Below the pieces are notes generated by a model. The model searched no databases. It saw only the letters and a program-made list of their open reading frames with translations, and was not told where the DNA came from. A stretch of 64,000 nt of DNA from assembly GCA_013286565.1 (NCBI GenBank), contig JABDFM010000004.1, forward strand, positions 34,574 to 98,573, given 5' to 3'. Shown piece by piece: positions 27,790-35,260 of this stretch; the first letter of the stretch is position 1; every line of letters starts with the position of its first letter. A program made the position numbers and the translations under genes. Source of the DNA: Bacteroidota bacterium (GTDB lineage Bacteria; Bacteroidota; Bacteroidia; Sphingobacteriales; Sphingobacteriaceae).

Positions 27790-28154
27790 AATTTATTGAA
27801 TAATGCCCGTACGCTTGAATGATCTGTATATAATACCAAATAGCAGATTGTGCTAAATAGTGAACCAGTGTATCAAAAAGAGCCCAATAATATACATTTG
27901 ATAGAAACAGGGATACGTTAAAAATAACTTTTTTTTATTTTTTTTAACATCCATATCCTGTCAGGTACTATTTAAATTCAGCATTCAAACACGGGGAATT
28001 AACCATACTGATAATTTATTTCTACAAGAGAAACCGTTGCAAATAGTTATATATCTTTTGTATTACCAATCCATTTTAAATATTTGTTGACCAACTTGGT
28101 ATAATAATTGCCCTATTATTTTAATAATTATATAACATTTTAAAAATATATGTG
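27790..28154. other. 365-base AT-rich gap
   Basis: No ORF or hairpin of note. Contains a long T-run around 27928-27950 that could serve as a transcription stop for the zinc-ribbon gene. Confidence 0.4.
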
Positions 28155-28520
28155 ATGCAACGGATTTTAGCGGTGGATGATAACGAAGATATTTTAGAAG
28201 TTTTGCAACTGATACTTGAAGATTCTGATTATGAAGTGGAAACACTTAGTGACGGGCATCTGTTATTTGATAAAATAAAAGCACACAGACCTGACCTTAT
28301 TCTACTGGATATTATGCTTGGAAACATGGATGGGCGCGAGTTGTGCAAAGATGTTAAATCAAGAAAAGATACGCACGATATACCTATCATATTAATTTCG
28401 GCAAGTCATAATCTGGCAGACCGCTTTATACCGGGCAATGCACCAAATGATTTTTTAGCCAAGCCATTTGATATTAGCGAATTACTTAAAAAAGTTCATA
28501 CCCAGCTATCCGCTGCATAA
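28155..28520 (+). CDS. Receiver-only response regulator
   Basis: 121 residues from the ATG at 28155; a GTG immediately before is also in frame. CheY-like domain with DDN near 8-10, phospho-acceptor Asp in LILLDIML (about residue 53), Ser in ILISASH and Lys in FLAKPFDI. No output domain. Similar in length and motif spacing to the regulator at 26742, so they are paralogues or at least the same type. Convergent with the DUF2252 gene, 34 bases apart. Confidence 0.93.
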   Translation: MQRILAVDDNEDILEVLQLILEDSDYEVETLSDGHLLFDKIKAHRPDLILLDIMLGNMDGRELCKDVKSRKDTHDIPIILISASHNLADRFIPGNAPNDFLAKPFDISELLKKVHTQLSAA

Positions 28521-28554
28521 TAGGTTTTAAACTTTCAAAATATCGAAAGTTGAT

Positions 28555-29760
28555 CTATTGATCAAATCTCCCTTTTTTATAGGCCGTCATATATTGATCA
28601 TAATCCTTCTTAACCTGTTTGGAGTATTTGAGCGAATAATTTAAGATGGCTTCCTGCCATTGGTCGTTTTGCCCAAAGGCGATCAGTTGATCAGCGATCG
28701 CAGAACCCTGACGCCCCGAGCACCGTAATTGCGCTGAAGCAGTTAATAAGGCCATGTCATCAATCACCCGGCACATATCATCATAGCGCTCCTTTATCAG
28801 CTCAAAATTGATCCTGTCCTCTGTTGGCTGCATTTCCTGCAATACATAGCTATCTTTATTAAATATACTTGTACCCAACAGTGCAACCGAAACATTTTGC
28901 ATACGATGCTGTACTTGTAGCACACGGTCGGCTTCGGTTTCCCAATAGGGTTGCTTAACGGTTACATAAGGCTGTAATGAAGATGTTTTAGCTTCCTTCA
29001 TATCAAGCAACAGGTATTTATTTTTTGCATCAGGGCTTTTAAGTAAAAACAGATAACGCTTTACTCCTACGCTGCCTGTGCCTGCAAGCCTAAAAACGCA
29101 ATCGATAACTTTAAAGTTATAGTGGCCGGCATTGCTGGTTTTAATCCAACTGTTAACATGATTTGCCAGCTCTTTTTTAAGCGATTTCTCAACCTCAAAA
29201 CGGTTTTCATTATCAGGCAACAGTCGGATTTTATGCTTTTTTGAAGTAGCTCTTTTTTTTAGTAATTCTTTTTGCTTGCGATTCTCTACATTGGTTAAAA
29301 ATGTGCGAACTATTCCTTTAGCGGTACGCGGATCAATACTGATGGCTTTTCCATTAGTCAGCGCATTGGCATAACTCTTTAAAAATAACTGCGCTGTTTT
29401 TACAGCCCTTTCTTCATCTATCTCCAGGTTTTCAAATGCGATAAATATGCTGGTAACCATTCTGGCTAATTCCCAGACACACGGGGCAAGCACTGCCTCG
29501 TCAAAATCATTCAGGTCAAAATAAACCAGGCGGTTATCCGCTTTATAACTGCCAAAATTTTCAAGGTGCAGGTCGCCGCATATCCAGGTGTGCGGAGATG
29601 CCGGCAAATCAGTCACTTTACTCATATCCTCATAAAACAGGTGGGAGGTTCCACGGTAAAACCGGAAAATATTCTCGGCCATAGCCTCATATTTAAGCTT
29701 TACCATATCTGGCAACAAGCTTTTATTAAATGCGATTATCCGTTCGTAAATGCTGGGCAT
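28555..29760 (-). CDS. DUF2252 family protein
   Basis: 401 residues. The kinase-like DUF2252 fold is recognised by FRFYRGTSHLFYEDM, WICGDLHLENFGSY (an APH-like catalytic loop with GDLHxxN) and YFDLNDFDEAVLAPCVWELARM (the DFD metal-binding Asp), and the later YLLLDMKEAKTSS. Members resemble aminoglycoside phosphotransferase/HipA-type kinases but their substrates are unknown. Cytoplasmic. Head-to-head gap upstream; tail-to-tail with the response regulator. Confidence 0.88.
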   Translation of the reverse strand: MPSIYERIIAFNKSLLPDMVKLKYEAMAENIFRFYRGTSHLFYEDMSKVTDLPASPHTWICGDLHLENFGSYKADNRLVYFDLNDFDEAVLAPCVWELARMVTSIFIAFENLEIDEERAVKTAQLFLKSYANALTNGKAISIDPRTAKGIVRTFLTNVENRKQKELLKKRATSKKHKIRLLPDNENRFEVEKSLKKELANHVNSWIKTSNAGHYNFKVIDCVFRLAGTGSVGVKRYLFLLKSPDAKNKYLLLDMKEAKTSSLQPYVTVKQPYWETEADRVLQVQHRMQNVSVALLGTSIFNKDSYVLQEMQPTEDRINFELIKERYDDMCRVIDDMALLTASAQLRCSGRQGSAIADQLIAFGQNDQWQEAILNYSLKYSKQVKKDYDQYMTAYKKGRFDQ

Positions 29761-29848
29761 GATGTGTTAAGCAACCAATGAAGTTTTTGTTTGAATACCG
29801 ATCAGATAGTTAACGTTATTTTTAAAAAACTAAGCTAAATAAACCCAC

Positions 29849-30946
29849 TCACTTTTTTATAGAATACAGTTCTAATTCCTTATCTATTTTCTCATTCCAT
29901 TGCGCCTGGGCTTGCTGGTCCGTGCCATGCCGCGTCTCGGCATCATATTGTTTTTGCAGCCGGGTGGCTTCGCGCAATGTTTCCAGGTATTCAACATTTA
30001 TAGGGCCGTCAAAATTATCAACAGGCAGGTGCATAGCGCTGATTTTTTGTTTAAAATGTTCGCCAACCAGTTTTTCTATATCAAAATGCCGCTGCTCATG
30101 ATTTAAAGTGTATTTATCCCTCACACCATCTGCTTTTACCAGGCAATCGCTCTTGGGGGCATATACTTTAAGGGCGATGTTTAGATGAATAATGCCTTTT
30201 GCCACCTCTGCTTGTTCCGTATAGCCAATGCCTGCAAATATCTCGGCCTCGAACCTGCCCGGGCCCAGTTTTTCACCGAAGTCACCCCAGGTCAAAGGGC
30301 GGTTAATAGCATAGTAGATGGTATCACCCTCTGGCTTTTCATTGTAATCGCTGAACGTCACTTTAACCTCCTTTGCCAACACAGAGTTGCTACCTGCATA
30401 TTGACCCATCCACGTATTAAAATAAGCCAATGCATCCTCTATCCCGTGCCTTAACGTTGGTTCTGCAATATCCGGCCTGCTGCCCGGCCTGATATAACGG
30501 ATACCGCCCCGGTAATCTGTAAGATGTACTGTTCTATATTTTAATTGCAGCCCGAATGAAAAAGCGACTGTCAATTTTCCGTTCACCTGCCCATTAGGCG
30601 AAGCGGATTCAATTAGATCAAGCTGTTTTATGGTGACGATTACCGGGCGCAGCGTAGTATCACGGTATAGGTTGTGAGAAACAAATTTTTTGAGGGACGC
30701 TGCGGCCCCGCCTTGCAGGTCTACTTGTTTAAGACTGGCTGCTTGGGTTGCATCTTTATAGATCAATGAAGCTACTGTATTACGGTTGGTACGTTCATCC
30801 ACTACATCAGCGATATAAAATTCATGGGGGGTAAAGCTGAGCTTTTCATCTTGCAGTGTAATAAGACTAATATTCTGCTGCGCGATAAAAGCTGCAAAAA
30901 GTGAGATGCATCCGGCAGCAAATAATAATAGGAATAACTTAATCAT
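29849..30946 (-). CDS. DUF922-type zinc-dependent protease-like exported protein
   Basis: 365 residues. N-terminal hydrophobic signal (MIKLFLLLFAAGCISLFAA; the lone Cys lacks a good lipobox). The central region carries RPLTWGDFGEKLGPGRFEAE and the C-terminal part the metal motif TLNHEQRHFDI (HExxH), both hallmarks of DUF922, followed by a basic-Gln-rich tail. Probably periplasmic or surface-exposed. The substrate is not known. Same strand as DUF2252 upstream, 88 bases apart, so a shared transcript is possible. Confidence 0.82.
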   Translation of the reverse strand: MIKLFLLLFAAGCISLFAAFIAQQNISLITLQDEKLSFTPHEFYIADVVDERTNRNTVASLIYKDATQAASLKQVDLQGGAAASLKKFVSHNLYRDTTLRPVIVTIKQLDLIESASPNGQVNGKLTVAFSFGLQLKYRTVHLTDYRGGIRYIRPGSRPDIAEPTLRHGIEDALAYFNTWMGQYAGSNSVLAKEVKVTFSDYNEKPEGDTIYYAINRPLTWGDFGEKLGPGRFEAEIFAGIGYTEQAEVAKGIIHLNIALKVYAPKSDCLVKADGVRDKYTLNHEQRHFDIEKLVGEHFKQKISAMHLPVDNFDGPINVEYLETLREATRLQKQYDAETRHGTDQQAQAQWNEKIDKELELYSIKK

Positions 30947-31298
30947 ATCTATTGATTTGCAACGAATGAAAGGATAAAACTATTATGGGCCGGATAAATT
31001 TATGACATTGTTAAGCAAGTTACTGTCCACTTTTCGGGGCGTTCCATTTTTTAGATGTGGAACACTCCAGAACGGTATCAATAGTTAAAAATATTAACCG
31101 GAGAATATAAAAATACTCGCATATAGGAAGTATTATTAACACAATATTAAATGGAGGTAAACAAATGGCCAAAATCGGGTAATACTACGCACGTTAATTA
31201 TATGAAATTGCGTAAAACTACGTGACCTAATGATTTAATGTATCCTTATCTTTAATTATTGATCGTTAGGCTTTTACATCTATCTAAAGAAAAACAGT
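30947..31298. other. 352-base AT-rich gap
   Basis: Between divergent genes. It holds the word ACTACG twice (near 31186 and 31221, the second within GCGTAAAACTACGTGA) and a GGAGG before a five-codon ORF at 31165. No gene or known motif was recognised. Confidence 0.35.
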
Positions 31299-31400
31299 AT
31301 GAATTCGTATCCAATTTTCGGCTTGATCGTAACTTTTATCCCTTTAGTTTTAATTGTTTCTATCGTTATTAAAAGAGGTAAGAAGATATTCGAGCAGTAG
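31299..31400 (+). CDS. Small single-pass membrane protein, 33 residues
   Basis: ATG at 31299, TAG at 31398-31400. Reads as MNSYP, one hydrophobic helix of about 20 residues (IFGLIVTFIPLVLIVSIVIK), then a basic tail KRGKKIFEQ, a clear single-pass topology with the tail in the cytoplasm. Next to the REP array. Function unknown, but the amino-acid pattern is unlikely to arise by chance. Confidence 0.5.
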   Translation: MNSYPIFGLIVTFIPLVLIVSIVIKRGKKIFEQ

Positions 31401-31435
31401 TATTACTACTTCAATAACGCATCTTTCTCCTTCGC
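31401..31435. repeat. Truncated copy of the SDR gene tail
   Basis: TACTTCAATAACGCATCTTT and CTCCTTCGC match, with one difference, the piece at 32742-32771 that itself copies the end of the SDR gene at 32853. Leads straight into the REP array. Confidence 0.65.
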
Positions 31436-31437
31436 CG

Positions 31438-31607
31438 CCTTTGTTGGTGCCGCCTTTGTTGGTGTTGTCACCAACAAAATCACGATGCTACTTCATTGTG
31501 ATGTATTTCCGCGTTTCCACGCCTTTGTTGGTGTTGTCACCAACAAAACCACGATGTTATTCATTGTGATGTATTTCCACGCCTTTGTTGATGTTGTCAC
31601 CAACAAA
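31438..31607. repeat. REP-type palindrome array left of the transposase-like gene
   Basis: A half-palindrome at 31438-31450 and three 24-base palindromes at 31455-31478, 31524-31547 and 31584-31607. Arms TTTGTTGGTG and CACCAACAAA enclose TTGT; the last copy has one arm mismatch (GATG). Between the last two copies the spacer ATTGTGATGTATTTCC recurs. All share the orientation TTGT on this strand. Confidence 0.85.
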
Positions 31608-31622
31608 ACCGCGGATTTTGTT

Positions 31623-32150
31623 TTATCCGTTATAATGGGTGAGTAAGCCAAATTCATCCTCGCCTGAATAATAAAATTTGGCCGATGAGTATTTGTACTC
31701 TTCCGGAAACTCTGCCAACCGCCATTTATCCTGCAGGGGGTTGTTATGTATATAGTCTAACTTCTGAATAATTACAGCCGGAGTCCAAAGGTCAATACTC
31801 AATGCATTTCTTTCCCAAAATTGATACTGGCGGTCTTTTGCATTAACCATAAATCGATCCAACTTCTTGTCATTTGTATCAGTCAACTTAAATTTCATCT
31901 GCTGGGCCGTGAATTTCAAGAACCGCATTTGTACTTTATCCAGTTTATATCCATCCTGTATCTGCCATATTAAATGTATATGATTAGGCATGATCACAAA
32001 AGCATATATCACAATACTTCCTTCATTTTTCAGAAATTGCAAACTTTTAATCACAATATCTTTGTAATCATCGTCCTTTAGCAATGGTTTCCATTCTAAG
32101 ATGGTTGCTGTGAAAAATTGCGGATGATAGTCAAAGTTAATTTCAGGCAT
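31623..32150 (-). CDS. REP-associated Y1 transposase-like protein (RAYT)
   Basis: 175 residues, the length of IS200-like/RAYT proteins. The HUH motif IMPNHIHLIW has His57 and His59; the single catalytic Tyr is Y133 in KLDYIHNNPLQDKW. FWERNALSIDL is also typical. RAYTs cut and join single-stranded DNA at REP palindromes and are usually domesticated, single-copy genes. Here three TTGT-oriented palindromes lie at its 3' side and one ACAA-oriented palindrome (32177-32200) at its 5' side, as expected of a RAYT with its REPs. It reads toward the array. Could still move REPs; that is inference. Confidence 0.92.
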   Translation of the reverse strand: MPEINFDYHPQFFTATILEWKPLLKDDDYKDIVIKSLQFLKNEGSIVIYAFVIMPNHIHLIWQIQDGYKLDKVQMRFLKFTAQQMKFKLTDTNDKKLDRFMVNAKDRQYQFWERNALSIDLWTPAVIIQKLDYIHNNPLQDKWRLAEFPEEYKYSSAKFYYSGEDEFGLLTHYNG

Positions 32151-32176
32151 TGTGCTAATTTAAAAAATCACGGGAA

Positions 32177-32200
32177 GTTGTTGGTGACAACACCAACAAC
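32177..32200. repeat. REP palindrome in opposite orientation
   Basis: Arms GTTGTTGGTG and CACCAACAAC around ACAA, the reverse-complement spacer of the other copies. Between the RAYT start and the TonB-like gene. Confidence 0.85.
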
Positions 32201-32245
32201 GGCAGGGGAAAAATACTTATCTTCGGTAGTATTAAACCGCACATC

Positions 32246-32680
32246 ATGAAAAAACCTATCCTTTTGATACTATGTATCATTGCTTACTTCGGTGCACACG
32301 CCCAAACTAATGATACATTAAAAAAATTCCAATTAGCCGATACGCTTAATTCTGGTATAAAAGAGCCACAATTTCCAGGAGGAAGAGATTCCCTTAATCT
32401 ATTCATAATGAAAAACTGCCGTTACCCAGCAATTTCACGAGAACAAAATAAACAAGGAGAGGAAGTTATACAGATTTTAATTGAAAAAAATGGGCACCCT
32501 TCATCCGTTATTATTTTACAAAGCGTCTCTCCCGAAATAGATAAAGAAATAGTACGGGTCATGTCCAGATCTCCCCTGTGGATCGCAGCGAGCGTGAACG
32601 GTAATCCTATACAGAAAGCATTTCTTATACCCATCACTTTCACAATAAAAGGCGATACAGCTTCGATTATACCTCACTAA
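32246..32680 (+). CDS. Secreted TonB C-terminal-like domain protein
   Basis: 144 residues. Signal peptide MKKPILLILCIIAYFGAHAQ, then a single domain of about 100 residues resembling the TonB C-terminal fold: EPQFPGGRDSLNLFIMKNCRYP, GEEVIQILIEKNGHPSSVIIL, and ASVNGNPIQKAFLIPITF. It lacks the N-terminal membrane anchor and Pro-rich linker of a working TonB, so it is probably a periplasmic stand-alone domain. It is bracketed by inverted REP palindromes at 32177 and 32707. Confidence 0.75.
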   Translation: MKKPILLILCIIAYFGAHAQTNDTLKKFQLADTLNSGIKEPQFPGGRDSLNLFIMKNCRYPAISREQNKQGEEVIQILIEKNGHPSSVIILQSVSPEIDKEIVRVMSRSPLWIAASVNGNPIQKAFLIPITFTIKGDTASIIPH

Positions 32681-32706
32681 AGTTGATAAAACTGTACCTT
32701 TTCGCC

Positions 32707-32730
32707 TTTGTTGGTGTTGTCACCAACAAA
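32707..32730. repeat. REP palindrome after the TonB-like gene
   Basis: Perfect copy of the TTTGTTGGTG/CACCAACAAA palindrome, TTGT orientation. Confidence 0.85.
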
Positions 32731-32816
32731 ACCACGATGCTACTTCAACAACGCATCTTTCTCCTTCGCAAAAGTTTATAAACCAGCTTATCCAGCCAGG
32801 CCGGGAAGAATTTCTT
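32731..32816 (-). pseudogene. Duplicated 3' end of the SDR gene
   Basis: About 85 bases nearly identical to 32844-32930, the true tail of the SDR gene at 32853-33668. Read on the minus strand it would encode FFPAWLDKLVYK, then a one-base deletion relative to the real gene (ATAAACTTT against ATAAAACTTT) shifts the frame. Flanked by REP palindromes at 32707 and 32820. Confidence 0.8.
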
Positions 32817-32819
32817 GCC

Positions 32820-32843
32820 TTTGTTGGTGTTGTCACCAACAAA
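32820..32843. repeat. REP palindrome at the SDR stop side
   Basis: Perfect TTTGTTGGTG/CACCAACAAA palindrome, TTGT orientation, nine bases before the SDR stop codon complement. Confidence 0.85.
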
Positions 32844-32852
32844 ACCACGATG

Positions 32853-33668
32853 CTATTTCAGCAACGCATCTTTCTCTTTAGCAAAAGTTTTATAAACCAG
32901 CTTATCCAGCCAGGCCGGGAAGAATTTGTTTAGTGTGACGGTCAGTTTCCCCTGCCCGGTCATGATGAGGGTACGGGTGCGGTTCTCTACGCCATCGGCT
33001 ATAATTTTGGCCACTTCTTCAGCAGTCATCATTTTTTCTTCCTCTAAAGTGCTTTCGCCTTGTTGTGAGCCGTCTTTAGCCAAAGCAGTATTGCGGATAT
33101 TGGAAGCGGTAAAACCTGGGCAGGCTGTCATTACGTGCAGGCCAGCCTTTAAGTTCTCGATCCGTAGCACATCCAAAAAGCCGTTCATAGCAAATTTAGA
33201 GGCTGAATAACCCGAACGACCCGGCAAGCCTTTATAACCGGCTATTGATGAAACGCCAACAACACTGCCTTTGGTTTTCAGGATATGGGGCAATGCGTAC
33301 TTGGTGCAATACACCGTTCCCCAAAAGTTTACGTCCATTACAGTCTTTAAAACTTTAAGGTCAACATCATTAAACAGGGCGCGCATACTGATACCGGCAT
33401 TGTTGATCAGGATATCTATTTTGCCGTACGTGAGTATGGCTTGTTTGATCAGTTGGTCGCAATCTTCCTCTACGGAAACATCACATTGCACGGCCACTGC
33501 TTTTATGCCGTATTGCTGGATAAGGGTTTCTGTTAATTCGCACAGGGCGACGTACTGGCGGGCGGCTAATACAAGATTGGCACCGCGTTTAGCAAACTCA
33601 ATTGCCAATGCTTTGCCTATCCCTGATGATGCCCCGGTGATAATTACGATCTGATCAGTCAACTTCAT
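32853..33668 (-). CDS. Short-chain dehydrogenase/reductase
   Basis: 271 residues. Rossmann motif TGASSGIG (11-18), NNAGIS, catalytic Ser in VGVSSIAGYKG and YSASKFA with catalytic Tyr-Lys. The C-terminal extension of about 40 residues with VENRTRTLIMTGQGKLTVTLNKFFP is typical of DHRS7-like/membrane-associated SDRs. Substrate unknown. Its start codon overlaps the end of the glycosyltransferase gene by 14 bases, so they are translationally coupled. The gene tail is copied in the REP locus downstream. Confidence 0.9.
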   Translation of the reverse strand: MKLTDQIVIITGASSGIGKALAIEFAKRGANLVLAARQYVALCELTETLIQQYGIKAVAVQCDVSVEEDCDQLIKQAILTYGKIDILINNAGISMRALFNDVDLKVLKTVMDVNFWGTVYCTKYALPHILKTKGSVVGVSSIAGYKGLPGRSGYSASKFAMNGFLDVLRIENLKAGLHVMTACPGFTASNIRNTALAKDGSQQGESTLEEEKMMTAEEVAKIIADGVENRTRTLIMTGQGKLTVTLNKFFPAWLDKLVYKTFAKEKDALLK

Positions 33669-34485
33669 ATGACGAAGGGTATGTTTCGCCTATGTTTTTA
33701 ATGTTGAGCACAGGCAGTTTAAACAAGTATTTAGCTGCGAAGATAAACATAGCGCCATAAAAATGACGAAGGTGATCCCAGCTAAATTTGTTAACGATTT
33801 TGCCTGGTAAATGAATGATATATGTTTTTGAGTAGTAATAATTTTTAAAGCCCTGCAGCCTGATGCGGTATGAAAGGTCGATATTATACCCGTAGCTGAA
33901 GAAACGCTCATCGAATAAGCCGGTTTTCTTTAAAACCGATCTGCGCAGCAGCATACAGGCATCGTTGAGGGTATCCACTTCCGAAGTCTCAAATTCCTCC
34001 ACCCAATCTAAGGTTTTGTGCACAGAAAAAGATTTTGGGAAATAAGATGACAGGCCGACCATTTTCAGAAAAGATGCCCAGGTACTATCAAGACTATGCT
34101 TAGATCCAGGCATATAATCCCCTTTACGGTCAACCATCCTTACGCTTAATCCCCCGGCTGTTAAATGCTCGTCCATAAAACCAATCATTTTCTCAATAGC
34201 ATCCATCCTGCTGAAAGTATCCGGGCTTATCAGTAAAATATATTCTCCTTTTGCACGGCCCATCGCCTGGTTATTAGCCTTTGATAAGCCTGCATCTTTT
34301 TGATTAGCAATTACCTGTACCGCCGGAAACTCATTGGCAAGCATTTGAAGCGACCTATCTGCAGAAGCATTATCAACCACAATGATCTCGTGACTAATGC
34401 CTTGAGTAGCTTTAATCAATGAGGTTAAGGCAAGCCCAAGCTCGTTTGCAGAATTGTGATTAACTAAGATTACAGATAATTTCAT
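33655..34485 (-). CDS. Family 2 glycosyltransferase
   Basis: 276 residues. The nucleotide-sugar-binding first part is standard: SVILVNHNSANELGLALTSL, EIIVVDNASADRS and ANQKDAGLSKANNQAM; the expected DxD position is LLISPDTFS. The C-terminal half (DACMLLRRSVLKKTGLFDERFFSYG) matches WbbL/rhamnosyltransferase-like GT2 enzymes. It would transfer a sugar to a cell-envelope glycan in the cytoplasm. Placed between recR and the SDR on the same strand; stop of recR-side neighbour is only three bases away. Confidence 0.9.
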   Translation of the reverse strand: MKLSVILVNHNSANELGLALTSLIKATQGISHEIIVVDNASADRSLQMLANEFPAVQVIANQKDAGLSKANNQAMGRAKGEYILLISPDTFSRMDAIEKMIGFMDEHLTAGGLSVRMVDRKGDYMPGSKHSLDSTWASFLKMVGLSSYFPKSFSVHKTLDWVEEFETSEVDTLNDACMLLRRSVLKKTGLFDERFFSYGYNIDLSYRIRLQGFKNYYYSKTYIIHLPGKIVNKFSWDHLRHFYGAMFIFAAKYLFKLPVLNIKNIGETYPSSYEVD

Positions 34486-34488
34486 GCT

Positions 34489-35106
34489 CTATCTCGACAG
34501 CGAACCTTCATATGGGACACGTGTAGCAATGGATCGTCCTAAGGTGATCTCATCCACATACTCCAGTTCACCACCAAAAGCTATGCCACGAGCTATGGTT
34601 GAGATACTTATGTGGAAATCTTTTAATCTTTTATGCAAATAAAACAGAGTGGTATCACCCTCCATGGTGGCGCTTAGTGCGAAAATAACCTCTTTAACCT
34701 CGTTTTCCTTCATTCTTTCCACTAAAGTGTCCACTTGCAGATCAGAAGGGCCTATCCCATCCATTGGCGAGATCAACCCGCCCAAAACATGGTAAACACC
34801 GTTGTACTGATTAGTATTCTGGATAGCCATTACGTCACGTGTATCTTCTACCACACATATTGTGGTTTTGTCGCGTTTTGGGGATGCGCATATTTCACAA
34901 ACCGCGTGGTCAGAAATATTATGGCATACCTTGCAAAATTGTATCTCGTTCCGCAGTTTGCTTATGGTACTGCTAAACTTTTCTACATCCGCCTTATCCT
35001 GGTTAAGTAAATGCAAAACCAGGCGCAAAGCGGTTTTTTGCCCTACACCCGGCAGCCTGGCAAATTCGGCCACTGCATTCTCCAGCAACTTTGACGAAAA
35101 GTTCAT
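34489..35106 (-). CDS. recR: Recombination mediator RecR
   Basis: 205 residues, full RecR length. N-terminal helix-hairpin-helix LARLPGVGQKTALR-like AEFARLPGVGQKTALRLVLH, then the zinc-finger CKVCHNISDHAVCEIC, then the Toprim domain ICVVEDTRDVMAI with VKEVIFALSATMEGD. With RecO and RecF it loads RecA onto gapped DNA. Starts the downstream transcript recR - GT2 - SDR. A family A repeat separates it from the divergent symporter gene. Confidence 0.96.
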   Translation of the reverse strand: MNFSSKLLENAVAEFARLPGVGQKTALRLVLHLLNQDKADVEKFSSTISKLRNEIQFCKVCHNISDHAVCEICASPKRDKTTICVVEDTRDVMAIQNTNQYNGVYHVLGGLISPMDGIGPSDLQVDTLVERMKENEVKEVIFALSATMEGDTTLFYLHKRLKDFHISISTIARGIAFGGELEYVDEITLGRSIATRVPYEGSLSR

Positions 35107-35141
35107 GTTGCTAAATTAGAAAATAATAGGTAAATCGCTGT

Positions 35142-35246
35142 AAGTCCATTGTCAATAGACCATAGTCCATAGTAAATAATTACTATTGCCTGAAATACTA
35201 TAAGTTAAAACAAAACTATGGACCATTGACCATCGTCTATGGACTA
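35142..35246. repeat. Dispersed palindromic repeat, family A, copy 4
   Basis: AAGTCCATTGTCAATAGACC and CATAGTCCATAG on the left, ACTATGGACCATTGACCATC and GTCTATGGACT on the right, so the ends can pair. About 105 bases, the longest copy. Lies in the divergent gap between recR and the symporter, so it may overlap promoters of both. Confidence 0.75.
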
Positions 35247-35260
35247 AATAAACGAAACCC

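Noticed and set aside
31165..31182. Five-codon ORF (MAKIG) behind a GGAGG sequence
   Set aside because: Too short, and Shine-Dalgarno signals are rarely used in this phylum.
31354..31569. 71-codon open frame through the REP array
   Set aside because: It is made of repeated Ser/Pro/Leu codons from the palindromes and ends mid-array; a by-product of repeats.
31438..31607. Regularly spaced palindromes that could look like a CRISPR array
   Set aside because: The repeats are short REP-type palindromes, the spacers are themselves partly repeated, spacing is uneven (about 69 and 60 bases), and no cas gene is present.
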